Origin: CAIQPS01 sp963843455
Lineage (GTDB): Bacteria > Actinomycetota > Thermoleophilia > RBG-16-64-13
Length of the DNA stretch: 64,000 nt
Direction: 5' to 3'
Assembly (NCBI GenBank): GCA_963843455.1
Contig: CAWJKE010000006.1
Coordinates: 62,001-126,000, forward strand
In this document: in pieces, positions 34,792 through 43,079 of the stretch
Layout of the letters: every line of letters starts with the position of its first letter
How positions within the stretch are numbered: the stretch's first letter is position 1
Program-made: the position numbers and the translations under genes
Notes under the pieces: generated by a model
Database searches by the model: none
Seen by the model: the letters and a program-made list of their open reading frames with translations, nothing else
Told to the model about the DNA's origin: nothing

Positions 34792-35751
34792 ATGGAACAG
34801 AAGTGGGCAAACTGGGTGGTCTTTGGATCGGTTCTCATGATGATCGTGGGGGCGTTCAAGCTCATCGCGGGGATCATAGGTCTGATCAGGGACCAGTGGC
34901 TGGTACTGGGCTTCACCGGGTACAGGCTGGTGGACATCACAGGACTGGCCATTTGGTACATATGTATCGGCGCGATCTTGTTCCTGGGTGGCATCGCTGC
35001 CCTGCAAGGCAGCAGATTGGGAAGGGTGGTCGGCGCTGTCGCCGCGGCTCTCGCTGCGATCTCCGAGTTCTTCATGATCCCCTACTATCCCATCTGGTCG
35101 ATCATCCTGCTCGTGCTGTATGTCATCATCATGTGGGCCTTCATAGCGTGGAAGGGACTCACCCCCTATGAGGAGCAAGCGGTGCCGGTAGCCGAAGCCG
35201 CACCGGCCTTCGTAGCGCCGCCGGTGACCGCCCCCGTGGCCGCTGTGGCTGCCCCCGTCGTCGTCGCTGCGGCGGTCTCGCCGGAACCGGCGGTGGTCGC
35301 GGCGCCGATGGTGGCGTCTGGCGACGAGGAGCCTACCGCGAGACGCCCATACGACCTCGCCGAGATCGAGGGCGTCGGCCCTGCCTACGCTGAGAAGCTC
35401 GGCTCCGTCGGAATCAAGACCACCGACGACCTGCTCGCTGCGGGCGCCAGCCCCAAAGGCCGGGAGGACTTGGCCGCGGCCACGGGCATCAGCGGCAAGT
35501 TGATCCTCCGCTGGGTCAACATGGCCGATTTCTTCCGGGTCAAGGGCATCGGTGAGGAGTACTCCGACCTGCTGGAGGCCGCCGGGGTGGATACGGTCCC
35601 CGAACTGGCCCAGCGGCGGGCGGACAACCTGACTCCCAAACTGGCCGAAGTGAACGCGGAGAAGAAGCTCGTCCGCAGACTCCCCACCGAAAGTCAGGTT
35701 GCCGGATGGATCGAGGCTGCCAAGGGATTGCCGAGGGTGGTCACCTACTAA
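34792..35751 (+). CDS. Membrane protein with four helices and C-terminal helix-hairpin-helix (DUF4332) domain
   Basis: The 319-residue protein has four membrane helices in residues 1-125 (first WVVFGSVLMMIVGAFKLIAG, last IILLVLYVIIMWAFIAW), the arrangement of DUF7144-like proteins. An Ala/Pro/Val-rich linker and a DUF4332-type domain follow, with two HhH units (LAEIEGVGPAYAEKLGSVGI and VKGIGEEYSDLLEAAGV). HhH domains usually bind DNA or proteins; here the domain would face the cytoplasm. The fusion of a membrane domain with HhH modules recurs in actinobacteria, but its job is unknown. Confidence 0.75.
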   Translation: MEQKWANWVVFGSVLMMIVGAFKLIAGIIGLIRDQWLVLGFTGYRLVDITGLAIWYICIGAILFLGGIAALQGSRLGRVVGAVAAALAAISEFFMIPYYPIWSIILLVLYVIIMWAFIAWKGLTPYEEQAVPVAEAAPAFVAPPVTAPVAAVAAPVVVAAAVSPEPAVVAAPMVASGDEEPTARRPYDLAEIEGVGPAYAEKLGSVGIKTTDDLLAAGASPKGREDLAAATGISGKLILRWVNMADFFRVKGIGEEYSDLLEAAGVDTVPELAQRRADNLTPKLAEVNAEKKLVRRLPTESQVAGWIEAAKGLPRVVTY

Positions 35752-35753
35752 GG

Positions 35754-35930
35754 ACGAGTACAGAGTTCGGCGCCAAAGTGGGCGCGCTGATAGGTCTCGG
35801 GGTCGACGGCGCTAAGGGGTTCATCGCCGCTGCCGAACTGGGGGCTCTCGCCGGTGAAGACGGGATCCAGCTCCTTTCCGAAGACACGGCGCTGGACATT
35901 CTCGAGAACATCCCGAACGACTCGGAGTAG
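35754..35930 (+). pseudogene. Fragment of a DUF1269/DUF6325-like protein
   Basis: Directly after the previous stop, an open frame encodes TEFGAKVGALIGLGVDGAKG then GEDGIQLLSEDTALDILENI and stops. This resembles the glycine-rich segment and C-terminal part of small actinobacterial DUF1269/DUF6325-type proteins. There is no good start and the usual C-terminal end is missing, so it is probably a remnant. Confidence 0.4.
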
Positions 35931-36106
35931 CGCCAGGCCCCAGCAGGGGCGAACGGAGTGTGACATGTCCAAGGCCCCGGCCGGTCTCCAGGGGCGAGGC
36001 CGGCTGGGGCCCTCTGGTCTCAGGCCGTGATTTGCAGGGTTTGCGTTTCTCATCAATATGGGCAGAAAGACGGGAAATCCGCTTCGCGCACAAGAGAGGG
36101 AACATC

Positions 36107-37108
36107 ATGGGACATAACCTGAGTCAACGGAACTTTCTGAAGTTGCTCGACCTGACGCCCGGAGAGATCCGCTACCTGCTGGATCTGGCCGCCGACCTCA
36201 AGCGGGCCAAGCGCGGGGGGTACGAGCAGCAACGCATGAAGGGCAAGAACGTGGCCCTTATCTTCGAGAAGACCTCCACCCGGACCCGTACCGCGTTCGA
36301 AGTGGCCGCCTACGACCAGGGAGCGAACGTCACCTACCTCGAACCGACCGGCTCGCAGATAGGCCACAAAGAGTCCATGAAGGACACGGCGCGGGTGCTC
36401 GGTCGCGTCTACGATGGCATCGAGTATCGAGGCTTCACTCAGGAGACCGTGGAGATCCTGGGGCAATACGCGGGGGTCCCGGTGTGGAACGGACTTACCA
36501 ACGAGTTCCACCCCACCCAGATTCTGGCCGACGTGCTCACCATGACGGAGCACTGCAACAAGCCGCTCGAGCAGATCGCCTACTGCTACCTGGGGGATGC
36601 CCGCTTCAACATGGGCAACTCACTCATGGTCGGCGGCTGCAAGTTGGGCATGGACGTGCGACTTTGCGCTCCGGCCGCGTTGTGGCCCGACAAGGAGTTG
36701 GTAGCCACCTGCAAGGCCGTAGCAGCCGAGACCGGCGCCCGCCTCACCCTGACCGAGAGCGTGGAAGAGGGTGTGAAGGGAGTCGACTTCCTCTACACCG
36801 ACGTGTGGGTCTCCATGGGTGAGGACAAGAGCGTGTGGGAGGAGCGCATCAACCTGCTACGCCCCTACCAGGTCAACATGGCCGTGGTCAAGAAGACCGG
36901 CAACCCGAGCGTCCGGTTCATGCACTGCTTGCCCGCCTTCCACAACCGGGAGACCAAGATGGGGCAGGATATCTTCGAACACTTCGGCATGGACGGCCTC
37001 GAGGTTACCGACGAGGTGTTCGAGTCGGAGTACTCAATCGTGTTCGACGAAGCCGAGAACCGCATGCACACCATCAAGGCGGTCATGGTCGCAACCATCG
37101 GGGACTGA
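36107..37108 (+). CDS. arcB: Ornithine carbamoyltransferase (arginine deiminase pathway)
   Basis: The 333-residue protein has the carbamoyl-phosphate loop STRTRTAFEVAAYDQGA, the ornithine-side segment VYDGIEYRGF, HPTQILADVLTM, GDARFNMGNS and the conserved HCLPAFHNRETKMG block. In the deiminase pathway the enzyme works in reverse, splitting citrulline into ornithine and carbamoyl phosphate. The genes for carbamate kinase and arginine deiminase follow at once, which marks it as the catabolic (arcB) type rather than biosynthetic argF. The start ATG 36107 follows AGAGAGGG. Confidence 0.93.
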   Translation: MGHNLSQRNFLKLLDLTPGEIRYLLDLAADLKRAKRGGYEQQRMKGKNVALIFEKTSTRTRTAFEVAAYDQGANVTYLEPTGSQIGHKESMKDTARVLGRVYDGIEYRGFTQETVEILGQYAGVPVWNGLTNEFHPTQILADVLTMTEHCNKPLEQIAYCYLGDARFNMGNSLMVGGCKLGMDVRLCAPAALWPDKELVATCKAVAAETGARLTLTESVEEGVKGVDFLYTDVWVSMGEDKSVWEERINLLRPYQVNMAVVKKTGNPSVRFMHCLPAFHNRETKMGQDIFEHFGMDGLEVTDEVFESEYSIVFDEAENRMHTIKAVMVATIGD

Positions 37109-37118
37109 AGGAGGCACC

Positions 37119-38033
37119 ATGCGTATCGTCGTAGCCTTGGGGGGGAACGCCCTGCTCCGGCGGGGCGAGCCCATGACGGCCGAAGCCCAACGGGAGAACA
37201 TCAGGATCGCTGCTCGCGCGTTGGCGCCGCTATCCGCGCCGCACGAGCTTGTCATCTCGCACGGAAACGGGCCTCAGGTCGGATTGCTGGCGCTCCAATC
37301 GGCCGCCTATGAGAAGGTGGAAGCGTACCCGCTCGATGTGCTTGGTGCCGAGACTGAGGGCATGATCGGCTACATGATCGAGCAAGAACTGGGCAATCTC
37401 CTCCCCTTCGAGCAGCCCTTTGCCACCGTGCTGACCATGGTGGAGGTCGACTCCGCGGACCCGGCGTTCTCCAACCCCACCAAGTTCGTCGGGCCGGTGT
37501 ACGACGAGCCGCAGGCGGATGCCGTCGCGGCTGAAAAAGGCTGGGTGTTCAAGCAGGACGGGCAGTACTGGCGTCGGGTGGTGCCCTCTCCGGAACCCAC
37601 GCGGATCTTCGAGATTCGGCCCATTCGCTGGCTCCTCGAACATGACACCGTCGTCATCTGTGCCGGAGGCGGTGGGGTACCCACCATGTATAAACCGGGT
37701 GCCGACCGCGTCCTCGTAGGAGTGGAGGCTGTTATCGACAAGGACTTGGCCAGCGAGCTCCTCGCACGCGAGCTCGAGGCCGATCTGTACGTGATGGCCA
37801 CCGACGTAGACGGGGTGTATCTCGACTGGGGCACCCCGCAGCAGAGGAAGCTCACGAATGTCACCCCGGCCGAACTGCGGGCGCGGAACTTCGCGGCCGG
37901 GTCCATGGGGCCCAAGGTCGATGCGGCCGCTCGTTTCGTGGAGAGGACGGGCCGGCGGGCGGCCATCGGTTCATTACCTGACATAGAGAAGATCGTGGCT
38001 GGAACGGCCGGTACCAATGTTATCGCCGGCTAA
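37119..38033 (+). CDS. arcC: Carbamate kinase
   Basis: The 304-residue protein shows the carbamate kinase pattern: MRIVVALGGNALLRRG, VISHGNGPQVGLLALQ, CAGGGGVPTM, VIDKDLASELLARELEADL, MATDVDGVYLDWG and the late GSMGPKVDAAARFVE. It transfers phosphate from carbamoyl phosphate to ADP, giving ATP, CO2 and ammonia. It starts ten bases after the arcB stop with GGAGG, so the two are in one operon. Confidence 0.95.
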   Translation: MRIVVALGGNALLRRGEPMTAEAQRENIRIAARALAPLSAPHELVISHGNGPQVGLLALQSAAYEKVEAYPLDVLGAETEGMIGYMIEQELGNLLPFEQPFATVLTMVEVDSADPAFSNPTKFVGPVYDEPQADAVAAEKGWVFKQDGQYWRRVVPSPEPTRIFEIRPIRWLLEHDTVVICAGGGGVPTMYKPGADRVLVGVEAVIDKDLASELLARELEADLYVMATDVDGVYLDWGTPQQRKLTNVTPAELRARNFAAGSMGPKVDAAARFVERTGRRAAIGSLPDIEKIVAGTAGTNVIAG

Positions 38034-38058
38034 CCGCAGAGAGGAGAGTCAGAGACCC

Positions 38059-39318
38059 ATGGACGCATTCGGCGTACATTCCGAGGTAGGCAAGCTACGC
38101 AAGGTGATCGTGCATCGCCCCGAACTGAGCCTCCAACGGCTCACCCCATCCAACCACGACGATCTGCTCTTCGACGACGTCATCTGGGTGGAGCGCGCTC
38201 AGTACGAGCACGATCAATTCGTGGCCCGCATGCGCGAGAGGGGAGTGGAGGTCTACTATCTCCGCGATCTTCTCGCCGAAGCTCTGGCCGCAAGCGACGA
38301 AGGGCGTCGCCGGTTGATCGAACTGGTCGCTTCGGAATTCACCGTGGGTTGGTCGCTGGTCGACGAGATCCGCAACGTACTGTGGGAATTGGCGCCCGAC
38401 CAACTGGCCAAACATGTCATCGGCGGTCTCACCGTCGACGAGACGGGTATAGATCTCAAGGCTTGGCGCAGCAAGTCGCTCGGCGCAGCCGCGGTCGAGG
38501 ATACGAGCTACTTCGTCCTCCCTCCGCTCCCCAACACTCTGTTCACTCGTGACTCCTCCTGCTGGATCTATGGCGGCGTGAGCATCAACCCGATGTACTG
38601 GCCGGCCCGCCGGCTCGAGGCTTACAACGTGGGCCTCATCTATCGCGCGCATCCCATGTTCCAGGATGCTGGATTCGAGTTCTGGTACCCCGAGATGGGG
38701 GATGACGGCCGCTTCACGCTGGAGGACTTCGGGCGCGCCTCTCTCGAGGGCGGGGACGTGATGCCCGTCGGCAACGGCGCGGTTCTCATCGGCATGAGTG
38801 AGCGTACCCAGGGGCGGATGATCGAGCAGATCGCCAAGGCCCTGTTCGCCAAGGGCGCCGCGGACCGGGTGATCGCCTGCGTGATGAGCAAGGACCGCGC
38901 GCACATGCACCTGGACACCATTTTCACGGTGCTCGACCGAGACAAGGTAACGGTCTATCCGAAAGTCGTCGGAGGCATACGGGCGATCAGCCTGCGGCCC
39001 GGCAGCAACGGCGGCTTCCATGTGACCGAAGAGAAGGATTTCTTGTCGGCAGTGGCTGATGCTCTCGGGGTGAAGAAGGTCCATGTGGTCGAGACCGGCG
39101 GCGACGCGTATCAGCAGGAGCGCGAGCAGTGGGACGATGGAAACAACGTGGTCGCGCTCGAGCCCGGGGTCGTGGTGGCCTACGAGCGGAACACGTACAC
39201 CATCTCGAAAATGCGTGAGGCGGGGGTGGAAGTCATCACTATCCAGGGCTTCGAGCTTGGCAAAGGCCGGGGCGGCGGGCACTGCATGACCTGCCCCATT
39301 CAGCGAGACGCCATCTGA
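38059..39318 (+). CDS. arcA: Arginine deiminase
   Basis: The 419-residue protein carries the arginine deiminase landmarks: GVHSEVGKLRKVIVHRPE at the start, FTRDSSCWIYGG, FEFWYPEMG .. SLEGGDVMPVGNGAVLIGMS, MHLDTIFTVLDRD, and the catalytic Cys near the end in GGGHCMTCPIQR. It converts arginine to citrulline and ammonia. Here it is the third gene of arcB-arcC-arcA, a less usual order than arcABC. The ribosome site is GAGAGGAGAG. Confidence 0.95.
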   Translation: MDAFGVHSEVGKLRKVIVHRPELSLQRLTPSNHDDLLFDDVIWVERAQYEHDQFVARMRERGVEVYYLRDLLAEALAASDEGRRRLIELVASEFTVGWSLVDEIRNVLWELAPDQLAKHVIGGLTVDETGIDLKAWRSKSLGAAAVEDTSYFVLPPLPNTLFTRDSSCWIYGGVSINPMYWPARRLEAYNVGLIYRAHPMFQDAGFEFWYPEMGDDGRFTLEDFGRASLEGGDVMPVGNGAVLIGMSERTQGRMIEQIAKALFAKGAADRVIACVMSKDRAHMHLDTIFTVLDRDKVTVYPKVVGGIRAISLRPGSNGGFHVTEEKDFLSAVADALGVKKVHVVETGGDAYQQEREQWDDGNNVVALEPGVVVAYERNTYTISKMREAGVEVITIQGFELGKGRGGGHCMTCPIQRDAI

Positions 39319-39377
39319 CCGGGGCGCGGACGGACGCCTCAACGTTGGTGACAAACAGCTGGTAAGGAGGGGGAGCG

Positions 39378-40841
39378 ATGCCAGAGGATGCGAACGGCTC
39401 GAACTACGCCCAGCCGAGTGAGGCACCGGCCACGCAGGGGAGTTCCGGGGGTTTTGGCCTCGGGACCGCGATGGCCCTCATCGTGGGGAGCATCATCGGC
39501 GTCGGTATCTTCAACCTGCCGACGTCGCTGGCGGGTTACGGGCCTATCAGTCTCGTCTCCATGGCCCTGACCACTGTGGGAGCGCTGGCGCTCGCGATGC
39601 TGTTCAGCGCACTTTCGAGGCGTCTGCCTGCCGACGGAGGCCCATACGCGTACGCGCGTGTCGCCTACGGCAACTTTCTGGGCTTCATGAACGCGTGGTC
39701 CTACTGGATCACGGCTTGGGCCGGAAATGCTGCCATCGCCGTCGGCTGGGTCCTGTACGTCGAATACTTCATCAACAAAGACCACACCACCTGGATCTCG
39801 ATCGTGCTCGTGCTGGTGGGGCTCTGGCTTCCGGCCATCATCAACCTGTCGGGCGTCAAGAACATGGGTTTCATCCAGGTCGTCACAACGATCCTCAAGT
39901 TCATCGCTCTGGCGTTTGTCGCCATAGTCGGCTGGTTCTACGTGTCCAAGGCCAACTACTCGCCCTGGAACGTGAGCGGCCTGAGCACCATCCAGGCCAT
40001 CGGCGGCGGGATGTCGATCGCCCTGTTCAGCTACCTGGGTGTGGAGGTCGCCTCGGTGGCGGCCGCCAAGGTCCGGAATCCCGACCGCAACATCCCGAAA
40101 GCCACCATCTTGGGTACCCTCGCGACGGCCGCAGTCTACATGCTTTCCCTGGGAGTCATCTTCGGGATCCTGCCGAATTCCCAGCTCGCCGAGTCGACAG
40201 CGCCGTTCTCCGACGCCGTCAACGCCATGTTCGGAGGCACCTGGGCCGGCTACATAATGGCGGCCTTCGTGGTCATCTCCGGTTTCGGGGCTCTGGTGGG
40301 GTGGACGATGATCTGCGCCGAGATGCCTCTTGCCGCGTCGAAAGATGGGCTGTTTCCGGCACGGTTCAAGCGGATGTCAAAGAATGGCGTCCCGATCTTT
40401 GGCATCGTCATCTCCACGGTGCTGGCCTCTATCGCCATGCTTGTCAACTACCTGGGCGCGGGGGGCGCTACTGCTTTCACGACCTTGGTGCTCATGTCCG
40501 GCATCACCGCCGCGATCCCCTATGCGTTCTCTGCGCTCGCTCAGATCAAGTGGCGCCTGATCGACCACCGTACCGTCGATACTCCACGCTTCGCCCGGGA
40601 CATGATCGTGGCGATCGTGGCTCTGATCTTCTCCATACTGTTCATCTACTACTCGCGGAACACGTCGGGGCACAGACTTCTCGGTCACGGGAGCGGTGCG
40701 GGCGAGCTCGACTGGAAGGCTTGGTGGACCTACTGGTCGCCGTTCATCTTGTGCGGGGTCGCGCTTCTGCTGGGCATCCCGGTCTACCGGTCCCAGCGCA
40801 AGCGCATGACCAAACCGGAGCAGGTTCCGCCGTACAGATGA
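39378..40841 (+). CDS. APC-family permease, probable arginine/ornithine antiporter
   Basis: The 487-residue protein has about twelve membrane helices and the APC signature at helix 1 (GTAMALIVGSIIGVGIFNLP), followed by LFSALSRRLPADGGPYAYAR and FSYLGVEVASVAAAKVRNPDRNIPKA. It matches basic amino acid/polyamine antiporters. Its place right after arcA suggests arginine import coupled to ornithine export (ArcD role). The ribosome site is AAGGAGGGGG. Confidence 0.85.
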   Translation: MPEDANGSNYAQPSEAPATQGSSGGFGLGTAMALIVGSIIGVGIFNLPTSLAGYGPISLVSMALTTVGALALAMLFSALSRRLPADGGPYAYARVAYGNFLGFMNAWSYWITAWAGNAAIAVGWVLYVEYFINKDHTTWISIVLVLVGLWLPAIINLSGVKNMGFIQVVTTILKFIALAFVAIVGWFYVSKANYSPWNVSGLSTIQAIGGGMSIALFSYLGVEVASVAAAKVRNPDRNIPKATILGTLATAAVYMLSLGVIFGILPNSQLAESTAPFSDAVNAMFGGTWAGYIMAAFVVISGFGALVGWTMICAEMPLAASKDGLFPARFKRMSKNGVPIFGIVISTVLASIAMLVNYLGAGGATAFTTLVLMSGITAAIPYAFSALAQIKWRLIDHRTVDTPRFARDMIVAIVALIFSILFIYYSRNTSGHRLLGHGSGAGELDWKAWWTYWSPFILCGVALLLGIPVYRSQRKRMTKPEQVPPYR

Positions 40842-40854
40842 GGCGCGGACCGTC

Positions 40855-42201
40855 ATGAGTGAGGGGCCGCACCCGTTTCGGCCGACGTCCTACATGACCT
40901 ACCGGCAAGCCGCGTTCATCGGCGTGGGCTCGATGGTGGGAGCCGGTATCTTCGCATTGCTCGGAACCGCCGGAGCTATCGCCGGCGCCGCGGTTTGGCT
41001 GTCGTTCGTATGTGCCGGCATCGTCGCCGGTCTTCAGGGCTACTCCTTCGCCAAACTCGGGGCCCGGTATCCATCTGGTGCCGGGCTGCTTGAGTACGTG
41101 TCCAGCGGTTTCGGTCCCGGGCACATGACCGGCATCACCGCCTGGCTCGTCTTCATTACGAACGCCATCGTCACCGCCATGTGCGCGGTGTCGTTCGGCA
41201 GCTACGCAAGCTCGGTCTTCGCTGACGGGAGTGCCGCCTGGGTCAAAGGCTTCGCGGCCATCGTCATCGTGGCCATGACGCTGGTGAACGTCGTCGGAGC
41301 GAAGGTGGTGGCGCGCGTGCAATCGGCCATAGTCTTCGTGGTGGTCGGGATCCTGCTCTTTTTCGCCGTGGTCACCATCGCCAACATGCAGCCCCACCTG
41401 CTTGCCCCCTCGGGGTACCCGCCGGCCAAGGACATCCTGTCCAGCGTGGCCCTCACATTCTTCGCATTCCTCGGCTTCGGCATCGTGACCTTCACCGCCA
41501 AGGACCTCAAGAACCCCTCGCGCGAGCTCCCCAAGGCCATGTATCTGGCGTTGGGTATAGCGACTGTGGTGTACGTGGCGGTGTCCGTCGGCGTGTTCGG
41601 CACGCTGACTGTGGACGAGGTCGTCGCCTCCGGAGGGACGGCAATCGCCAAGGCGGCGGAGCCCGTCCTTGGAAAGGCCGGATATTGGTTGATGACCATC
41701 ACCGCCCTGTTTGCGACGGCCGGCGCCACCAATGGCGGTCTCTACCCCGCTCAGGGTCTTACTGAGCAACTCGCGACCACCCGGCAGTTCCCCGAGTTCA
41801 TGGGCCGCAAGTGGGGCGGCCGGTATCCCGCCGGGCTGATGATCGCGGCGATCGTGTGCGTAGCGCTGGCAGCGGGCTTCAATCTGGACGCGATCGCCTC
41901 CATCGGCAGTGCCGTCGCGCTCATCATCTTCTCAGTGGTGACGATAGGGCACTTTCGGGTGCGGTCTGAGACCGGGGCCAAGACCTTCATGCTCGTGCTG
42001 GCCCTGCTGACCGCGTTGGTGGCGCTCATCTCGTTCGTTGTCACCCAGTTGATCTACGAGCGGGCGTCACTCGTCGCCATGGTGGCGATCGTGATCCTCG
42101 GCGTGGTCCTCGAGCTGTGGTGGGCTCGGAGCCGCGGACCTCTGCCTCGGGTGGACTCGCCCGAGGCGGGCGGCGACCCGGCTGAGACTGCCGGTAAGTA
42201 G
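40855..42201 (+). CDS. Second APC-family amino acid permease
   Basis: The 448-residue protein also has twelve predicted helices and an APC start (AAFIGVGSMVGAGIFALLGT), LGARYPSGAGLLEYV and FFAFLGFGIVTFTAKDLKNP. It is only distantly related to the permease before it, so it is not a recent duplicate. It starts 13 bases after that gene and probably belongs to the arc operon; it may take up another amino acid or release a product such as ornithine. Confidence 0.83.
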   Translation: MSEGPHPFRPTSYMTYRQAAFIGVGSMVGAGIFALLGTAGAIAGAAVWLSFVCAGIVAGLQGYSFAKLGARYPSGAGLLEYVSSGFGPGHMTGITAWLVFITNAIVTAMCAVSFGSYASSVFADGSAAWVKGFAAIVIVAMTLVNVVGAKVVARVQSAIVFVVVGILLFFAVVTIANMQPHLLAPSGYPPAKDILSSVALTFFAFLGFGIVTFTAKDLKNPSRELPKAMYLALGIATVVYVAVSVGVFGTLTVDEVVASGGTAIAKAAEPVLGKAGYWLMTITALFATAGATNGGLYPAQGLTEQLATTRQFPEFMGRKWGGRYPAGLMIAAIVCVALAAGFNLDAIASIGSAVALIIFSVVTIGHFRVRSETGAKTFMLVLALLTALVALISFVVTQLIYERASLVAMVAIVILGVVLELWWARSRGPLPRVDSPEAGGDPAETAGK

Positions 42202-42218
42202 CAGGAAGAGGGTCGCCA

Positions 42219-42938
42219 ATGTTCGCGGCGTTTCTCTGGGGAGGCTTGGCGGCGGCGGCCTTGCTGGTCGGCTACCTGCTCGCCGGGCGGGACCTCTCGA
42301 ACCGTACCATCGGCCTCGTCATGGGCTTTGGCGCCGGCGCTCTCATCAGCGCCATCGCCTACGAGCTCGTGCCGGAGTCCACGGACGGCGGTTGGGAGGT
42401 AGCCCTGTTCCTTCTGATCGGCGCGGTTAGCTTCTTCCTCGCCGACTGGCTCGTCGACAGCCGAGGGGCAGCCAAGCGAAAGACCATCGACGGGACGCAC
42501 CCTGGGGGCTCGGGTGCCGCGGTGTTCATAGGCACACTCTTGGACAACATCCCGGAGTCGATAGTGCTGGGAATGGGCCTCGCGACCGGCGGCTCCATAC
42601 AGGTCGCGTTCCTCGTGGCGGTGTTCGTCTCGAACCTTCCCGAGGGCGTCGCCGGCACGCTGAACCTACTGGCGGCCGGCCACCCGCGGCGGCGCATATT
42701 CTGGCTCTGGGTATTCCTGGTGCTGGTATCGGCCGCCTGCGCCGCGCTCGGCTTCGGCTTGGTCCAGTGGCTGCCGGCCGCGGACGGCCGCTTCGCCCAG
42801 GCCTTCGCAGCTGGTGCAATGCTCACTATGCTGGCCGACGCGATGATCCCCGAAGCGTACGAGCACGGAGGCAAACTGACCGGTCTGGCGACCGTCCTTG
42901 GCTTCGTCGTTGCAGCCCTGCTCTCGGCGATGGGGTGA
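42219..42938 (+). CDS. ZIP-family metal transporter
   Basis: The 239-residue protein has about seven to eight membrane helices and the two ZIP metal-site helices: GTLLDNIPESIVLGMGL and VAVFVSNLPEGVAGTLN. It has a final helix with MLTMLADAMIPEAYEHGG. ZIP proteins bring Zn, Fe or Mn into the cytoplasm. It starts 17 bases after the permease and could be in the same transcript. Confidence 0.88.
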   Translation: MFAAFLWGGLAAAALLVGYLLAGRDLSNRTIGLVMGFGAGALISAIAYELVPESTDGGWEVALFLLIGAVSFFLADWLVDSRGAAKRKTIDGTHPGGSGAAVFIGTLLDNIPESIVLGMGLATGGSIQVAFLVAVFVSNLPEGVAGTLNLLAAGHPRRRIFWLWVFLVLVSAACAALGFGLVQWLPAADGRFAQAFAAGAMLTMLADAMIPEAYEHGGKLTGLATVLGFVVAALLSAMG

Positions 42939-43079
42939 TCGGATGCGAATGTCGGCAGGGAGGTCCCGAGCCTTGGTTTCCACGGCTGCCCCGTAGCTGG
43001 TAGGGTTCGTTGTAGCGGCAGTGACGATGGTCGAGACCGTCCCGTGTGACGGCGACAAACGGGTCAAAGGAGAAGGACG

